From Gammaproteobacteria bacterium (GTDB taxonomy: Bacteria > Pseudomonadota > Gammaproteobacteria > HTCC5015), in contig JAHDBX010000043.1 in the NCBI GenBank assembly GCA_020630145.1, forward strand, positions 1 to 8,920: a stretch of DNA of 8,920 nucleotides, read 5' to 3'. Within the stretch, counting starts at the first letter, position 1; every line of letters begins with the position of its first letter. Below are positions 7,292 through 8,920 of this stretch, one piece after another. The notes under the pieces were generated by a model. That model saw only the letters and a list, made by a program, of their open reading frames with translations. It was not told the origin of the DNA and ran no database searches. A program made the position numbers and the translations under genes.

Positions 7292-8506
7292 CTAACGCGA
7301 AGTAATCGCGACACTCCTATTAAACAAGTTCATAATACAAGAAATCAGCATATTCAATACGAAGTAAACGGCAAGGGTCATAAACATCATTTCAATGGCT
7401 TGGCCAACTTGATTTAATGCAGAACCTGCAAAAACCGTAAATAGTTCGGGGTAACCAATTGCTGTTGCTACGGTTGAGTTCTTTACTAGACTTTGATACT
7501 CACTATTTAGCATCGGCGCAATAACACGCATTGATTGCGGCACGATTATAAGAGACATAATCCTGCCTTCTTTCAAACCGATACTTCTTGCCGCTTCAGT
7601 TTGCCCCTTCGGCACCGACTGATCACCGGCTCGCACAGCTTCGGCAATAAACGCGCCTGTGTAAACAGATAAAGCTATTGACAGCGAGATCAACTCTGGA
7701 ATGATATTAGTGCCACCTGTAAAGTTAAAGCCTTTTAAAACAGGGTAATCAAAATGGAAAGGCACGCCCGTTACTAGCAATGCTAATAAAGGTAAACCAA
7801 ACAATATGCCTAAACTAGCCTTCAACAATGGAAACTGTTGACCGGTTAATGCTTGACGCTTCTTAGCCCAATGGCGAAGTACAAAAACAGCGATAATAGC
7901 TAAGACAATTGAAATATAAACAATACTTGAGCCAGATTCATCGATAAGCTTAGGTAGGTATAAACCTCGGATATTCAAAAATATTGAATCGCCAATTTGT
8001 AAGCTATCTTTTGCGCTTGGTAATGTGGCCAATACAGCAGAGTACCAAAATAGTACTTGTAGAATCACAGGGATATTTCTGAATGTTTCTACATAGACAA
8101 TTGATATTTTCTTAATCAACCAATTCTGTGAAAAGTAGGCTATCCCAAAAATAAAACCTAAAATAGTGGCAAAAAAGATACCTATCAGTGATACCAATAC
8201 AGTATTTAGAAAGCCAACTAGAAAAATTCGTGCATATGTATCCGTTGTATCAAACGGTATCAATGACATTAATACATCAAAACCTACTGATGTCTCTAAA
8301 AACCTAAACCCACTTTTAATACCTTGCGCAGCCATATTATCCAGCGTATTGCTGATAATGCCGAAAAAGAAAGCGAGTAGAAATATAAGTAATAAGGCTT
8401 GGTAAATCCAACCCCTATATTTAGGGTTGTTATAAAATGCTTTGGCACCGACGCTACTTGGTCGTGTTGCCGCTTTTATTTGTTCTGTGGTTTTGCGATA
8501 AAACAT
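7292..8506 (-). CDS. aapQ: General L-amino-acid ABC transporter, permease AapQ
   Basis: Second permease of the Aap importer. Counting from the ATG at 8506 it is 404 aa; the same frame is open upstream to an ATG at 8566 (424 aa). A first helix lies at about 35-53, followed by a periplasmic loop (about 55-90). The permease domain begins near 93, with RNIPVILQVLFWY at 143-155. A long insert (about 170-265) with extra helices, typical of AapQ, splits the core. The EAA loop is at 304-323 (EAARSIG...IIVP). The longer start is unlikely: the extra 20 codons overlap the terminator-like hairpin at 8549-8571 and have no ribosome site. The 8506 start itself has only a weak AAGTTAG-like site, so expression may be deliberately low compared with aapJ. 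Confidence 0.94.
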   Translation of the reverse strand: MFYRKTTEQIKAATRPSSVGAKAFYNNPKYRGWIYQALLLIFLLAFFFGIISNTLDNMAAQGIKSGFRFLETSVGFDVLMSLIPFDTTDTYARIFLVGFLNTVLVSLIGIFFATILGFIFGIAYFSQNWLIKKISIVYVETFRNIPVILQVLFWYSAVLATLPSAKDSLQIGDSIFLNIRGLYLPKLIDESGSSIVYISIVLAIIAVFVLRHWAKKRQALTGQQFPLLKASLGILFGLPLLALLVTGVPFHFDYPVLKGFNFTGGTNIIPELISLSIALSVYTGAFIAEAVRAGDQSVPKGQTEAARSIGLKEGRIMSLIIVPQSMRVIAPMLNSEYQSLVKNSTVATAIGYPELFTVFAGSALNQVGQAIEMMFMTLAVYFVLNMLISCIMNLFNRSVAITSR

Positions 8507-8540
8507 AAATGCTAACTTATTGTTTTTATTAATTAGGTTA

Positions 8541-8577
8541 CTAAAAAGAAGGGGTGCATTAAGCACCCCTTTTTTTC
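8541..8577 (-). terminator. Hairpin with U tract between aapJ and aapQ (attenuator)
   Basis: The arms AAGGGGTGC (8549-8557) and GCACCCCTT (8563-8571) form a 9-bp GC-rich stem with a 5-base loop. On the minus strand it is preceded by a run of A and followed by CTTTTT, so it has the full form of a Rho-independent terminator; on the plus strand a T run also follows. It starts about 15 bases after the aapJ stop codon and ends about 40 bases before the aapQ start. Structures in this place between a binding-protein gene and its permease genes are known to reduce downstream transcription or to protect the upstream mRNA. Some read-through must occur for aapQMP unless they have their own promoter, and I see no clear one. 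Confidence 0.85.
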
Positions 8578-8586
8578 ATTTAGCTA

Positions 8587-8920
8587 TTAGCGCATAGCTG
8601 GTGAGTATAAAATACCACCTTTGTTCCATTGCGCATTTAAACCTCGAGAAATTTTCAACGGTGAGTCTTGACCCACATTGCGTTCAAATGACTCTGAGTA
8701 GTTACCTACTTGCTTAACAACTTGGTATGCCCAATCTGCCGATAAACCTAGTTTTGCACCTAAGTCACCTTCAGAACCTAATAAACGTTTTTGGCCTGGC
8801 TTACCATTTGCTTTAATGTCATCAGCGTTAGCTGAAGTTACACCTTGGAACTCAGCTTCAATAGATGCATTAACAACCCACTTAACGATGTTGAACCATT
8901 CGTCATCACCTTGACGGACA
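8587..8920 (-). CDS. aapJ: General L-amino-acid ABC transporter, periplasmic binding protein (C-terminal part)
   Basis: Only the last 110 codons lie in the window; the N-terminus, with the expected signal peptide, is beyond the right edge. The frame reads VRQGDDEWFNIVKWVVNA at the edge, continues through DWAYQVVKQVGNYSESFERN and VGQDSPLKISRGLNAQWNKG, and ends GILYSPAMR followed by TAA at 8589-8587. These blocks are characteristic of AapJ/BztA-type binding proteins (SBP_bac_3 family), which capture a broad range of L-amino acids in the periplasm. It is the first visible gene of the aapJQMP operon, and the promoter lies outside the window. No frame break is seen. Confidence 0.95.
   Translation of the reverse strand, partial: VRQGDDEWFNIVKWVVNASIEAEFQGVTSANADDIKANGKPGQKRLLGSEGDLGAKLGLSADWAYQVVKQVGNYSESFERNVGQDSPLKISRGLNAQWNKGGILYSPAMR

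Noticed and set aside
1..8920. Mobile element, CRISPR array, toxin-antitoxin or defence island
   Set aside because: No transposase, integrase, tRNA-att site, spaced direct repeats or small two-gene toxin module was seen; all genes are housekeeping or transport genes with uniform composition.

Overview
The window reads as an AT-rich (about 40% GC by eye) stretch of a gammaproteobacterial chromosome, probably marine or aquatic. The evidence is a type-2 (HLGH/KMSKS) tyrosyl-tRNA synthetase gene placed divergently from an M23 peptidase gene and anmK. From memory, Pseudomonas has the same arrangement (tyrS / mepM-like / anmK). A general L-amino-acid ABC operon of the Aap type follows. The genus cannot be fixed from this sequence alone. 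All genes look intact, with ordinary codon use; there is no rRNA, tRNA, CRISPR array, transposase or prophage.

Left part (1-1512): tyrS lies on the minus strand, with a possible further minus-strand reading frame running off the left edge. The tyrS-mepM gap carries A/T tracts, a good Shine-Dalgarno for tyrS and a plausible sigma-70 promoter for the rightward genes. Middle (1513-4292, plus strand): a membrane-anchored LysM/M23 murein endopeptidase of the MepM type, then anmK five bases later. One opens or trims peptidoglycan, and the other re-uses the anhydro-MurNAc released during wall turnover. These two converge with the next unit, with only 4 bases between stop codons.

Right part (4297-8920, minus strand): read in the direction of transcription this is aapJ (C-terminal part only, entering from the right edge), aapQ, aapM, aapP, then a 13-bp perfect inverted repeat, then a LysE/RhtB-family exporter gene and a small cupin gene. 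AapJ is the periplasmic binding protein, AapQ and AapM the two permeases and AapP the ATPase of one importer. A strong GC-rich hairpin with a U tract sits between aapJ and aapQ. It probably ends or stabilises most transcripts after aapJ, so that the binding protein is made in excess over the membrane parts. Its position also shows that the longest aapQ reading frame is over-extended; the real start is most likely at 8506.

I found no convincing undescribed system. The points most worth checking are regulatory: the aapJ/aapQ hairpin, the palindrome between the importer and exporter units, and the start and promoter of the mepM-like gene. The unassigned lysE-linked cupin is the only gene of unknown role.
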